This document shows, in pieces, positions 38,318-46,861 of a stretch of 64,000 nucleotides of DNA. The first letter of the stretch is position 1; each line of letters starts with the position of its first letter. Below the pieces are notes generated by a model. It was not told the DNA's origin. It searched no databases and worked only from the letters and a program-made list of their open reading frames with translations. Origin of the DNA: Bacteroidota bacterium. GTDB lineage: Bacteria > Bacteroidota > Bacteroidia > Cytophagales > Cyclobacteriaceae. The translations under genes were made by a program, and so were the position numbers. The DNA lies in NCBI GenBank assembly GCA_016866235.1, contig VGMW01000008.1, positions 1 to 64,000 of the forward strand, in the 5' to 3' direction.

Positions 38318-39518
38318 CCTGTTTCTTTTGGTGTTTGCCGCGGTGTTTTTCGCTTGCAGCAACAAAGAATCAGAGCGTAAAACAGAATTGCATTACTGTC
38401 CGATGCATCCAACTGTAAAATCCAATGGTCCCGGTATTTGCCCGATCTGTAACATGGATTTGGTAGCGATGGATGGCGTTATGGAGGCAGGCGAACTGGG
38501 AGCTGCAGCGGTTAATGCAGCACCGGTTTCAGAAAAAATAATCTCTAAGGCAAAAACCATCCGTGGGCGTTACCATGAAGGCGGTGGCGTTATTGCCGCT
38601 GAAGCATGGGTGGATGTGGACAGAAGAAATACTAAAAGTATTTCCACCTTCTATAGCGGAAGGGTTGAATCGGCGGAAGCACGTTACCCATTTCAACGCG
38701 TAACCAAAGGCCAGATTTTGTTGACTGTGTACAGTCCTGAGTTGGTGGAAGCCCAACGAAATCACCTGCTGGCGTTAAAGAGTTCAGACGGAACATTTAC
38801 CAGGAAAACACTACTGACCCTTGGAATGGAGGAAAGCATGATCAAATCCATAGAAACCAGTGGCGAGCCAATGCGCGTTGTACCGGTAAGGAGTCCGATG
38901 ACCGGGATTTTAATTGCAGCTGAAACGGAAACAAAAAGTGGTGGAAGTCCATTTGGGGATAATGGCATGAAGGAGGCATCAGAAAAAATGGATTATACCT
39001 CGGAAAAAAATGAATTCATCAGGCCCGGCGAAATCCTAAGAGCCGGCGCAACCGTATACAGCATTGCACCGAGCGATGACCTCAGGGTTTTCATCAATAT
39101 TCCTGCATCGACTATTGGCCTAGTGAAAGAAGGCGATCGTGTTAGCCTTAGGTTTCCGGATGGAAAAGAGGTGGTAACCAAAATTGAATCGATTGAAGGA
39201 CTTACCGATAAGAACCAGGATTTTATTCGGGCAAAGACTTCAGTAAACCTTAAAAACATCCAGCCCGGGACCATTCTTAAAGCAGAAATTGCAGCCGATA
39301 AAAAAAGAGGACTTTGGATTCCCAAATCAGCGGCATTGTGGCTCGGGAAAAAGAATGTCGTATTTATTAGGGACGGAAATGGATTTGCCGCTCGGGAAAT
39401 AGAAATCGGACAGGCAAGCCAGGACAGCTTACTGATTAAAAAAGGGCTTTCCTCGATGGATGAAATTGCCACGCATGCCGGTATGCTGCAGGATGGGGAT
39501 ACATTCATCAAAAATTAA
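38295..39518 (+). CDS. RND periplasmic adaptor (CusB-like) with heavy-metal-binding domain
   Basis: 407 residues from ATG 38295, overlapping TolC by 23 bases. The lipobox VFFACS places the lipid Cys near residue 22. A zinc-ribbon-like heavy-metal-binding domain follows: CPMHP (about 35-39) and CPICNMDLV (about 51-59), as at the start of CusB-like and copper ATPase proteins. The membrane-fusion core has barrel-sandwich halves around RYPFQRVTKGQILLTVYSPELV and VRSPMTGILIAAETE, and a beta-barrel DDLRVFINIPAS. It links pump and TolC and presents metal to the pump. Confidence 0.88.
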   Translation: MKKLLNNSLFLLVFAAVFFACSNKESERKTELHYCPMHPTVKSNGPGICPICNMDLVAMDGVMEAGELGAAAVNAAPVSEKIISKAKTIRGRYHEGGGVIAAEAWVDVDRRNTKSISTFYSGRVESAEARYPFQRVTKGQILLTVYSPELVEAQRNHLLALKSSDGTFTRKTLLTLGMEESMIKSIETSGEPMRVVPVRSPMTGILIAAETETKSGGSPFGDNGMKEASEKMDYTSEKNEFIRPGEILRAGATVYSIAPSDDLRVFINIPASTIGLVKEGDRVSLRFPDGKEVVTKIESIEGLTDKNQDFIRAKTSVNLKNIQPGTILKAEIAADKKRGLWIPKSAALWLGKKNVVFIRDGNGFAAREIEIGQASQDSLLIKKGLSSMDEIATHAGMLQDGDTFIKN

Positions 39519-39523
39519 CAGCT

Positions 39524-40621
39524 ATGAAAATCAAAATATTTGTGTTGACCACCCTTATCATAGGATTGATGGGGTGCGGGGGAGGAAACAAGAGGGAGAG
39601 AGAGATGGAGATGGAGAAAGAGATGGAGAGGGAGCACAAGGGCTCGACAAAGAATGTGAATGGTTGGGATCGAACGATCATGCTTTCAGAAAGAGAAATG
39701 CAGATGGCCAATGTAACGGTAGGATTGCCGGAGCCAGCCGGTAGGCCTTCTGATTTATCGGTTTCGGGAAAAATTGTTCCCACACCAACAGGGTCTGCAG
39801 TGATCGCTTCCAAATTTGGTGGACGGGTTATCAAATTATTGGTTCGGGAAACTGCGGTTCCGATTCGCACAGGTCAAGCGGTTGCCGTATTGTACAGCCC
39901 CGAGCTGCAAGCGTTGCTGCGGGAATATCAATCCGCTGTCGAATTACAATCCAAGGACCTGATCAAAGCATCTTTGCGAAGGCTTGGCAACCTAGGGCTC
40001 AACGAAAATGATGTCAAGGAAATGATTCAACAAAATAAGACGCTGGGTGAATTCACCCTGAAATCAAACGCTTCGGGACTGGTTTCCTCCGTAAGCATCT
40101 TAGAGGGACAATATGTGGAAGCCGGCGCACCCATCCTTCGAGTTGAAAGCAACAATAGATTGTGGGCAGCCATTGATCTGTACTCAAGCGATGCACAATA
40201 CCTGCAGGCGGAGACTCAAATAACCATATACCACCAGGGTACAAATGAATTGATTGGCGTGGGCAGACTGACCCACAACATCCGCGAAACCGGGACCAAC
40301 CAAAACATTCGCTATTTGGTTGAGATCAGAGACATTAAAATGAATGCATCACCAGGAACAAAAATCACTGCTCAATTTTCCACAAGAAGAACAGGCTCCT
40401 TTACCCTTCCCTCAGAGGCGGTGGTGAGGTCTGGCGACAAATCCTATGTTTTTATTGAAAAGCAAAAACTAGCCTTTGAGCGGAAGGAAATAACTGTTGC
40501 CCAATCCTCTTCCAACAGGGTTACCATTGCGACAGGGATCGAAAAAACAGACCGCATAGCCATATCAGGAGGGTATCTTCTACAAAGTACCTACCAGCTT
40601 AGGTTTGGAGATCAGCCTTAA
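39524..40621 (+). CDS. Second RND periplasmic adaptor lipoprotein
   Basis: 365 residues, starting 6 bases after the previous gene. The lipobox LMGC puts the lipid Cys at residue 18. Residues 22-39 are an Arg/Glu/Met stretch encoded by GA-rich DNA (39590-39645), which looks like a local repeat expansion. The membrane-fusion core begins at about 65 (IVPTPTGSAVIASKFGGRVIKLLV, VLYSPELQALLREYQSA), with a returning half ASGLVSSVSILEGQYVEAGAP. There is no metal-binding head domain, in contrast to the first adaptor. Two different adaptors for one pump may form a hetero-hexamer. Confidence 0.86.
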   Translation: MKIKIFVLTTLIIGLMGCGGGNKREREMEMEKEMEREHKGSTKNVNGWDRTIMLSEREMQMANVTVGLPEPAGRPSDLSVSGKIVPTPTGSAVIASKFGGRVIKLLVRETAVPIRTGQAVAVLYSPELQALLREYQSAVELQSKDLIKASLRRLGNLGLNENDVKEMIQQNKTLGEFTLKSNASGLVSSVSILEGQYVEAGAPILRVESNNRLWAAIDLYSSDAQYLQAETQITIYHQGTNELIGVGRLTHNIRETGTNQNIRYLVEIRDIKMNASPGTKITAQFSTRRTGSFTLPSEAVVRSGDKSYVFIEKQKLAFERKEITVAQSSSNRVTIATGIEKTDRIAISGGYLLQSTYQLRFGDQP

Positions 40622-40640
40622 CATCTAACCTACACTTAAC

Positions 40641-40648
40641 TAATTTTG
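40641..40648 (+). promoter_or_regulatory. Bacteroidetes -7 element (TAATTTTG) before the DUF3347 gene
   Basis: TAATTTTG matches TAnnTTTG exactly and would start transcription at about 40655, 15 bases before the ATG. No TTG is at the right distance, so the match is tentative. It may give the DUF3347-TlpA-sialidase genes separate expression from the pump. Confidence 0.4.
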
Positions 40649-40669
40649 TAACCGTAAAAACCAAATCCA

Positions 40670-41287
40670 ATGATTAAGCCAGCCATAAAATTTTTCCATT
40701 CTACTCTTTTGTTGATCCTTATTGTTTCCTGCACGTCACCCAAGGAATCATCGGAACAAGCCGATGCAACAGACAACATGGAACACCCGATGGATGAGTC
40801 CAATGAACCGCTGGAGCAACCTGAAACGGTGTTTAAGGCAGACAGCTTATTCCGAGTTCAGCTCTCTGAATTATTCAACCATTACAACCTCCTGCAAAAA
40901 GCTTTGGTGGCCTCAGATTCGAAAGCCGTGGCGGATGCGGCAAAATCCATGAACACCAGCCACAAGAAACTTGATCAAAAACTACTAACCGGCGATGCCC
41001 TTCATGAGTGGGTAGGATTTTCCGGTGTCATGGAAGCCGCCTTAACCAACCTGTCCTCTGACCCATCGTTAAGCGAGCAACGCAAAGCCTTCAGTGGCGT
41101 AACTGATCAGATGTACCGCTACATCAGAGCCTTTGGACTTTCAGGCACAACTGCCTACTACGCGTATTGTCCAATGGCACTGAATAATAAAGGAGCCTAT
41201 TGGTTGACAGATGCTCGTGAAGTTAGAAACCCCTACTTCGGTGATCAGATGCTGAAGTGTGGCTCACTTCGCCAACAACTCAATTAA
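40670..41287 (+). CDS. DUF3347 domain lipoprotein
   Basis: 205 residues. The lipobox IVSC puts the lipid Cys at about residue 21, followed by an acidic linker. The DUF3347 domain (about 60-200) is helical. It ends with the family signature AYYAYCPMALNNKGAYWLTD and RNPYFGDQMLKCG, whose Cys and Met residues suggest copper contact. In many Bacteroidetes this domain is fused to CusB or encoded beside copper systems. Its place after two adaptors and before a TlpA protein fits a copper-handling role in the periplasm. Confidence 0.88.
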   Translation: MIKPAIKFFHSTLLLILIVSCTSPKESSEQADATDNMEHPMDESNEPLEQPETVFKADSLFRVQLSELFNHYNLLQKALVASDSKAVADAAKSMNTSHKKLDQKLLTGDALHEWVGFSGVMEAALTNLSSDPSLSEQRKAFSGVTDQMYRYIRAFGLSGTTAYYAYCPMALNNKGAYWLTDAREVRNPYFGDQMLKCGSLRQQLN

Positions 41288-41308
41288 TTGAATTTGAAGT
41301 ACCCTGCA

Positions 41309-41791
41309 ATGAAACAAGTCACCCTTTATTTTTTGGTTTTACTCACCGCTGCTTCCTGCGGTCCAGTGAAAGAAAAGGACGGAAGAGCTGTACAACTCAG
41401 CGACATCGAACTCTATGATTTAACAGGAAATGCCGTCAATCCCGATGACTATAAAGGCAAAAGAATATTTCTGAATTTCTGGGCAACCTGGTGTGGGCCG
41501 TGTATTCAGGAAATGCCTTCCATAGCTGCAGCGCGACAAATCTTGAACGGAAAACCCATTGAATTTCTGCTTGCTTCGGATGAAGAGATGGAGCGCATCC
41601 TAAAATTCACGGAGAAAAAGAATTTTGATCTGCCGTTTGCTCAGGTTAGAAACATGGATGCATTCAACATCAATGCCTTACCCACGACTTTTATATTTGA
41701 TCAGGATGGCAATTTAGAATACACAGAAATGGGTGCGCGAGACTGGTCTACGGAAGAAGCACTTGAATTGATAACCGGTAATAAAAAGTAA
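41309..41791 (+). CDS. TlpA-like thioredoxin lipoprotein
   Basis: 160 residues from ATG 41309 (a TTG at 41288 abuts the previous stop but is not needed). The lipobox AASC gives the lipid Cys near residue 17. A short TlpA/ResA-type thioredoxin follows with ATWCGPC (about 57-63) and cis-Pro in NALPTTFIFD. It reduces periplasmic disulfides or metal-binding Cys. The next gene starts directly after its stop, so these are co-translated. Confidence 0.88.
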   Translation: MKQVTLYFLVLLTAASCGPVKEKDGRAVQLSDIELYDLTGNAVNPDDYKGKRIFLNFWATWCGPCIQEMPSIAAARQILNGKPIEFLLASDEEMERILKFTEKKNFDLPFAQVRNMDAFNINALPTTFIFDQDGNLEYTEMGARDWSTEEALELITGNKK

Positions 41792-42991
41792 ATGATCAAA
41801 AAACTATCCCTCGGGCTCTGTGCCACACTGCTGTTTTTTTCTGCCTGCCAGCCAAAAAAGGTACAACAACAGGATTCATTGCTTTCCATCTCTCCTACCG
41901 GACCCAATGCATCACTTCCCTTTCTTTACAGTGACGCTTCCGGGGTGATTTTCTTATCCTGGGTAGAGCAAACCGACAGCATCGATCGACTGCTGTTCTC
42001 TTCCACCACCGGTGAGCAGTGGACAACCCCAAAGGAAATCGCCAAATCAAACCACTGGTTTGTAAACTGGGCTGATTACCCGATGATCATCAGCGACGGA
42101 AATGGCCATCTGGCTGCCCATGTTCTTGAAAAAACAGGGCCTGAAAAATTCTCCTACAGCATTAAAATATTTCTTTCGGACAACCAGGGTGAAACCTGGA
42201 CCAAAAATTTCTTATTAAACACCGACACCGTAGAAGGGGAACATGGTTTTGTGTCCGCTGCGGTGTACCAAAACGACTGGTTTTTTGCCTGGCTGGACGG
42301 AAGAAACGCTGGTAGCGGTCACGAAGGACACGATGGTCACCACGGCTCCATGACCTTGCGCGGTGCGCTGGTGGCTAAAGATGGAACCAGAAAAAATGAA
42401 TGGCTGCTGGATCCTAAAACCTGCGATTGTTGTCAGACCACGGCCGTTGCAACGGATCAGGGGGTGACGGTTTTTTACCGTGACCGATCCGATGAAGAAA
42501 TCAGAGATATGTCGTTCGTACACTTTAATGGAGGAAGTTGGACAGATCCGAAAAACCTTTCTGTTGATCAATGGAAAATTCAGGGATGTCCGGTGAACGG
42601 GCCCCGAGCCATCGCTGATAAAAATTTTACCGGTGTAGCGTGGTTTACCGGTGCAGCTGATGCCCCAAGGGTTAATTTTGCCAGCAGTCCGACGGTTGAT
42701 ATGGATTTCAACAACACCATCAGGCTCGATGAAGGCAACACCTCGGGACGTGTAGACATCGAATCGTTATCGAATGGAAAATTTGCAGTGAGCTTTTTGG
42801 AGGGCGACGAAATAAAACTTCGTGTCATCACTAAGGAGGGACAGCCGGAGAAAATTATTTCAGTAGCCAAAACTACTACCGGCAGAAAAAGTGGATTTCC
42901 TCAAATGACCAGGGCCGGTGACGGATTGTTGTTTGCCTGGACTGATGAAGCAACGGGCAGCATCCGAACGAAGTGGATTTCCGAACCGTAA
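41792..42991 (+). CDS. Sialidase-fold (BNR-like) lipoprotein
   Basis: 399 residues. The lipobox FSAC sets the lipid Cys at 19. The rest is a six-bladed propeller of the exo-alpha-sialidase superfamily, with Asp-box-like turns (SDNQGETWT, SSTTGEQWT). The sialidase catalytic Arg triad and Tyr cannot be found with confidence, so enzyme function is doubtful. A HEGHDGHHG stretch and a CDCC motif in the middle are potential metal ligands and fit the copper context. It starts at the base after the TlpA stop. Its own stop abuts the DUF6132 gene on the other strand. Confidence 0.72.
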   Translation: MIKKLSLGLCATLLFFSACQPKKVQQQDSLLSISPTGPNASLPFLYSDASGVIFLSWVEQTDSIDRLLFSSTTGEQWTTPKEIAKSNHWFVNWADYPMIISDGNGHLAAHVLEKTGPEKFSYSIKIFLSDNQGETWTKNFLLNTDTVEGEHGFVSAAVYQNDWFFAWLDGRNAGSGHEGHDGHHGSMTLRGALVAKDGTRKNEWLLDPKTCDCCQTTAVATDQGVTVFYRDRSDEEIRDMSFVHFNGGSWTDPKNLSVDQWKIQGCPVNGPRAIADKNFTGVAWFTGAADAPRVNFASSPTVDMDFNNTIRLDEGNTSGRVDIESLSNGKFAVSFLEGDEIKLRVITKEGQPEKIISVAKTTTGRKSGFPQMTRAGDGLLFAWTDEATGSIRTKWISEP

Positions 42992-43198
42992 TCAGGTATC
43001 TTCAGATTTTCCGGACGGCTGTACAATGCCAGCCAACAGATAACCCATCATACCACCATAACCGGAGCTAATCCAAGGAGAGGAAGTTATCGGGCATGAG
43101 CCGCTGACACATCCAATTTGTTGCCAATAAAGCAGGCCACCTGCCATTCCTAACATTAGCCCTGCGACCGGTATAAACCATTTATGCCGAAACCACAT
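42992..43198 (-). CDS. DUF6132 family small membrane protein
   Basis: 68 residues from ATG 43198. Two short hydrophobic segments (about 8-25 and 47-60) flank the family signature IGCVSGSCPITSSPWISSGYGG, which contains two Cys five residues apart. DUF6132 genes lie beside rhodanese and sulfide/persulfide metabolism genes, as here, and the protein may move sulfur across the membrane in the way YeeE/YedE does. It starts 5 bases after the MBL-rhodanese gene, in one operon. Confidence 0.8.
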   Translation of the reverse strand: MWFRHKWFIPVAGLMLGMAGGLLYWQQIGCVSGSCPITSSPWISSGYGGMMGYLLAGIVQPSGKSEDT

Positions 43199-43203
43199 TG
43201 GAT

Positions 43204-44613
43204 TTATTTTTTGGAGGAACAAACAAAGTCCGTTCTGGAAATATTGGTTTCAGCAATGGCCTTGAATCCACCAGCCACATCAATGATGTTGTTCCAACCT
43301 CGGGCGCGAAGGATGGAGTTGGCAATCATAGACCGGTAACCACCTGCGCAATAACAATACACCTTTCCTTCTTTGGGGATTTCGGCCAGGTGATCATTTA
43401 AGAAATCCAGTGGCGTGGATACTGAATCAGTGACATGTTCAGCAGAATATTCACTTGGTTTACGAACGTCAATTACAGAAACTTTTTCCTTTGACAGGAT
43501 GGACTCAAACTCATTGGCAGATATGGATTTTATGAGGTCGATTGTTTTACCAAAGGACTTCCAGGTGGAGATGCCACCTTCCAGATAACCCAGTACATTG
43601 GTATAACCAACCCTGGCCAGACGCATAATCACTTCCTCTTCCCTACCCGGCATTGTTACCAATAAGAGCGGATGATCTACACCGGGGATCAATGCACCCA
43701 CCCAGGGAGCGAAACTTCCATCGATTCCAATGTTCACAGAATTTGGAATAAAACCACCAGCAAAATCTTGTGCAGCCCGGGTATCCAGGACCAATGCACC
43801 GGCTTCATTGGCTGCAGCTTCGAACGCATCTGCCGAAAGACTATGCAAACCCCGCTTCATCATTTGATCGTAATTCTCATAACCCTCCCTATTCAGGCGA
43901 ACGTTATCAGGGAAGTAGGCTGGCGGCGGAAGTAAATCGTACGTAAGCTCATGGATAAACTCATCCCTTGACATGTTATCACGTAAGGCGTAATTCATTT
44001 TCTTCTGGTTGCCCAGGGAGTCTACCGTTTCCTTCATCATGTTTTTACCACATGCCGAGCCTGCACCATGGGCAGGGTAAACCGTGATGTCATCTGAAAG
44101 CACCATGATTTTGGTCCGCAAAGAATCGTACAGCATTCCCGCCAACTGTTCCTGCGTCATGTTGGCTGCTTTTTGTGCCAGATCCGGACGGCCTACGTCG
44201 CCCAGGAAAAGGGTGTCGCCAGTAAAAATGGCGACCTCTTTTTCCTGCTCATCTCTTAAGAGATAGGTCACCGATTCCATGGTATGGCCAGGGGTGTGCA
44301 ACACCATTATGGAAACTTTTCCAAACCTTAAAATTTCCCCGTCGGCAGCTATGTGGGCCTTGAAAGAAGGTTTTGCGGTTGGACCATAAACAATGGTTGC
44401 TCCGGTTTCTCTTGAGAGATCAAGATGGCCCGAAACAAAGTCGGCATGGAAATGGGTCTCGAGCACATATTTAATGGAGGCGCCATCGGCGGCCGCTCTT
44501 TCCATATAAGGCTTAACTTCTCGTAGTGGATCGATAATAACTGCCTCATTTTCAGAAAGAATATAGTATGCACCTTGTGCAAGACATCCGGTGTAAATCT
44601 GCTCTACTTTCAT
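43204..44613 (-). CDS. Persulfide dioxygenase-like MBL fold enzyme with two rhodanese domains
   Basis: 469 residues. The N-terminal metallo-beta-lactamase domain (1-245) has the HFHADFVSGH motif (His54, His56, Asp58, His63), the HTPGHT His and the GDTLFLGDVGRPDL Asp. This is the ETHE1/BigR-type pattern with a mononuclear iron for oxidising glutathione or other persulfide to sulfite. Two rhodanese domains follow. The first (about 275-355) ends in TMPGREEEV and lacks the active-site Cys. The second (about 375-465) has a loop YCAGGYRS with the catalytic Cys. The enzyme likely detoxifies persulfide. It is co-transcribed with DUF6132 and close to a Crp/Fnr regulator. Confidence 0.9.
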   Translation of the reverse strand: MKVEQIYTGCLAQGAYYILSENEAVIIDPLREVKPYMERAAADGASIKYVLETHFHADFVSGHLDLSRETGATIVYGPTAKPSFKAHIAADGEILRFGKVSIMVLHTPGHTMESVTYLLRDEQEKEVAIFTGDTLFLGDVGRPDLAQKAANMTQEQLAGMLYDSLRTKIMVLSDDITVYPAHGAGSACGKNMMKETVDSLGNQKKMNYALRDNMSRDEFIHELTYDLLPPPAYFPDNVRLNREGYENYDQMMKRGLHSLSADAFEAAANEAGALVLDTRAAQDFAGGFIPNSVNIGIDGSFAPWVGALIPGVDHPLLLVTMPGREEEVIMRLARVGYTNVLGYLEGGISTWKSFGKTIDLIKSISANEFESILSKEKVSVIDVRKPSEYSAEHVTDSVSTPLDFLNDHLAEIPKEGKVYCYCAGGYRSMIANSILRARGWNNIIDVAGGFKAIAETNISRTDFVCSSKK

Positions 44614-44648
44614 AGACTCAGTTGTTTTTCAATTGTTTCCACAAAGAA

Positions 44649-44656
44649 CAAAACTA
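44649..44656 (-). promoter_or_regulatory. Bacteroidetes -7 element (TAGTTTTG) for the MBL-rhodanese operon
   Basis: TAGTTTTG on the minus strand, 36 bases before the ATG at 44613, with a TTA at 44675-44673, 16 bases further upstream, as a weak -33. It lies between the Crp/Fnr gene and its probable target operon. No clear Fnr-type palindrome was seen in the 88-base gap. Confidence 0.5.
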
Positions 44657-44701
44657 ACGATAAAACAATCTGTAACCCAGATCACCTAACATAGTCCATG
44701 A

Positions 44702-45331
44702 CTACATATTTCTTCGGATGATTTCCTGCCTTGAGGCCTCAATTAGGCCACGATTTTCCATCTTCTTAAGCAGTCTGGAAATAACCTCCCTGGAGGAGTT
44801 CAGATCATCTGCGATCTGCTGGTGGGTGATCTGAATCCGTCCTCCAATCACGTCAAACTGACGCTTAAGATAAAACTCCAACTTCTCGTCCATGCTATGA
44901 AAGACAACCTGGTCCATTAATTCAAGAAGCCCCTCAAAGCGATCGCGATAGGTTTGCAGAACAAAATGATACCATTCTTTATGGTCTCGCATGAGGCCAT
45001 CCATGTGATCGATTGGGATTGCAAGAGCCCTCACGGGGCCATCGGCCGTTGCTTTCAACTGGCTTTGCTCCTGTTTCATGGCACAAATCATCGAAAGTGC
45101 ACAAGCACCACCTGGCTCCAGGTGATATAGAAAAAATTCGCCACCATCATCACCTTCACGGTAAACCTTAACCCGTCCTTCCAAAACAATTAATGTGCTG
45201 CGGAAAAATTGACCGGGCCTCATGATTTGTTCTCCGTCACTGAATTCCACCACTTTACCTAGACGTGTTAATTCCCTAGACAGTTTTTCACCAAAACCGG
45301 GAAATGCCTTTCTTAATTCCTGATCCATCAT
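44702..45331 (-). CDS. Crp/Fnr family transcriptional regulator
   Basis: 209 residues. The cyclic-nucleotide-binding fold (about 15-135) is followed by a helix-turn-helix of the Crp type (ITHQQIADDLNSSREVISRLLKKMENRGLIE, about 170-200). The N-terminal Fe-S Cys cluster of Fnr is absent. Instead a CALSMIC motif after the GG turn, with two Cys at about 74 and 79, is typical of a Bacteroidetes group that may respond to redox, sulfur or NO. It is likely to regulate the adjacent MBL-rhodanese-DUF6132 operon. Start ATG 45331 is followed by a second Met; either could be used. Confidence 0.88.
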   Translation of the reverse strand: MMDQELRKAFPGFGEKLSRELTRLGKVVEFSDGEQIMRPGQFFRSTLIVLEGRVKVYREGDDGGEFFLYHLEPGGACALSMICAMKQEQSQLKATADGPVRALAIPIDHMDGLMRDHKEWYHFVLQTYRDRFEGLLELMDQVVFHSMDEKLEFYLKRQFDVIGGRIQITHQQIADDLNSSREVISRLLKKMENRGLIEASRQEIIRRNM

Positions 45332-45459
45332 AATTCACGTAAAAATAGTTAATGAAAATTCAGGGTATAAAATTTCCAAATCGCTTACTGATTACGATCA
45401 TTTAAACCCTTGTAAATCATCAGCCTGACGCGCAATGGTGCGAGCCTACTTTCGGGCTC

Positions 45460-46137
45460 ATGAACGGCATCAGGTCAACTCGAGGTTTTTCAGCAACAGA
45501 AAATTTAGAATTCAAACTTCGCTCCGGAAAAATCAGCTGTCTGGTTCTTGTCCCTGAAAAATTTTCTGGTGTTATGCTGGTTACCAATGGAAGGTTCCAG
45601 GATAAGGATAGCTCCAGAAGGGAAGCCATAGAGGCTTTTACTGAAAATGGATGGGCACCTGCCTTTCCAAACCTTTTAACACCCAGGGAAGCCTCGGAGC
45701 ACCACTTTCGCATGGATTCCGAATTGCAGACTTCGCGCCTGATAATGGTTATACGTCACCTGAGGTCCATGCCAAGGTTTATCGACAAACCCTTGGCACT
45801 TTTCGGAAGTGGTTGGGGTGCGGTGATTGCCTGGAAAACAGCCTTGAGAATGCCAGGTGAATTGCACGGATTGGCGTTTAGCGATCCACCGGAATATTTT
45901 GAACCCAATGATTTAAGAGAGATAACGATCCCATGCCTGGTTATTTCGGATCGACTGCCTGATTTGAATTCAAACCACTCACCAATCCCAGTGCAGTGGC
46001 ACGTGAGCAGCAGAAAACATCGGAAAGGGTTATGCAACGCCGTTAAAATGGCCTCTGACTGGATCTCCAGAAGCTATAGAATAAGAGACCATCACCAGGG
46101 AAGATTCAACACCGAAGCCTTACTTCAACACAACTGA
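45460..46137 (+). CDS. Alpha/beta-hydrolase-like protein lacking the nucleophile Ser
   Basis: 225 residues with a dienelactone hydrolase-like fold. The nucleophile elbow, usually G-A-S-T-G in this group, reads GSGWG (residues 116-120), so Gly118 occupies the Ser position and classic hydrolysis is not expected. A downstream Asp loop (VISDRLPD) is kept, while the His loop reads SSRKHRKG. Homologous hydrolase domains are often fused to phosphoribosyltransferases. Here the next gene is exactly such a transferase, overlapping by one base (TGATG). A non-enzymatic partner role is inference. This gene starts a plus-strand block that includes the following regulator. Confidence 0.7.
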   Translation: MNGIRSTRGFSATENLEFKLRSGKISCLVLVPEKFSGVMLVTNGRFQDKDSSRREAIEAFTENGWAPAFPNLLTPREASEHHFRMDSELQTSRLIMVIRHLRSMPRFIDKPLALFGSGWGAVIAWKTALRMPGELHGLAFSDPPEYFEPNDLREITIPCLVISDRLPDLNSNHSPIPVQWHVSSRKHRKGLCNAVKMASDWISRSYRIRDHHQGRFNTEALLQHN

Positions 46138-46802
46138 TGAAACTCTTTCTCGACCGTGAAGATGGGGCCGCACAACTTGCACCGCTTATCCATGTTTCCC
46201 CACATGAACAGGCATTGGTTCTGGCGATCCCGAGAGGTGGCGTAATAACAGGCAAGGTTTTATGCGAGCGGTTAAAATTAAATCTGGATATAATTCTATG
46301 TAAGAAGGTCGGTCATCCCGAAAATCCTGAGTACGCTGTTGGGTCGGTTTGTGCCGATGGAACCACCATTCAGACCGTTTCCGACGAATACCTCTCGTAT
46401 AAGATCTTCGATCAAAAAGCGACCCAAATCCGTTCATGGCTAATATCGCGCTACAAAGATTTAACAGGAAAGGAATATCCTACCTCGGTTAAAGCAAGGA
46501 CAGTTATTTTAACAGACGACGGCATGGCAACAGGAAGTACCATGCTGGCAGCCATCCGGAGCCTTCGACTCGCAGGGGCGAAAAAAATCCTTGTCGCCGT
46601 ACCTGTTGCCTCCACCTCTGCAGCTGATGCCATCCGAAAGTCAGGAACAACACTGGTTTGCCCCTATACGCCTGAGCCATTTAATGCCGTCGGTGAATTT
46701 TACGACTCGTTTCCGACGGTAACAGACGATGAAGTGAGGGCCATTATGAAGACCTGGGTAAATATTTCATCAGCACATGAGCGCAAACCTGTTGAACAAT
46801 GA
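46137..46802 (+). CDS. Phosphoribosyltransferase domain protein
   Basis: 221 residues of the type I PRTase fold. The PRPP loop VILTDDGMATGST (123-135) is canonical, with Asp127-Asp128. An IPRGG loop (31-35) and the KKVGHPENPEYAVGSV segment match the group that is often fused to a dienelactone hydrolase or erythromycin esterase domain. The substrate base is unknown. These proteins are frequent in stress and low-oxygen gene sets. The start overlaps the end of the hydrolase-like gene, so the two are translated together. Confidence 0.88.
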   Translation: MKLFLDREDGAAQLAPLIHVSPHEQALVLAIPRGGVITGKVLCERLKLNLDIILCKKVGHPENPEYAVGSVCADGTTIQTVSDEYLSYKIFDQKATQIRSWLISRYKDLTGKEYPTSVKARTVILTDDGMATGSTMLAAIRSLRLAGAKKILVAVPVASTSAADAIRKSGTTLVCPYTPEPFNAVGEFYDSFPTVTDDEVRAIMKTWVNISSAHERKPVEQ

Positions 46803-46861
46803 CCGTCCTCATCAACACATCCTTATGACAACCACTAATTTTTCACTAAAAATAAACCACT

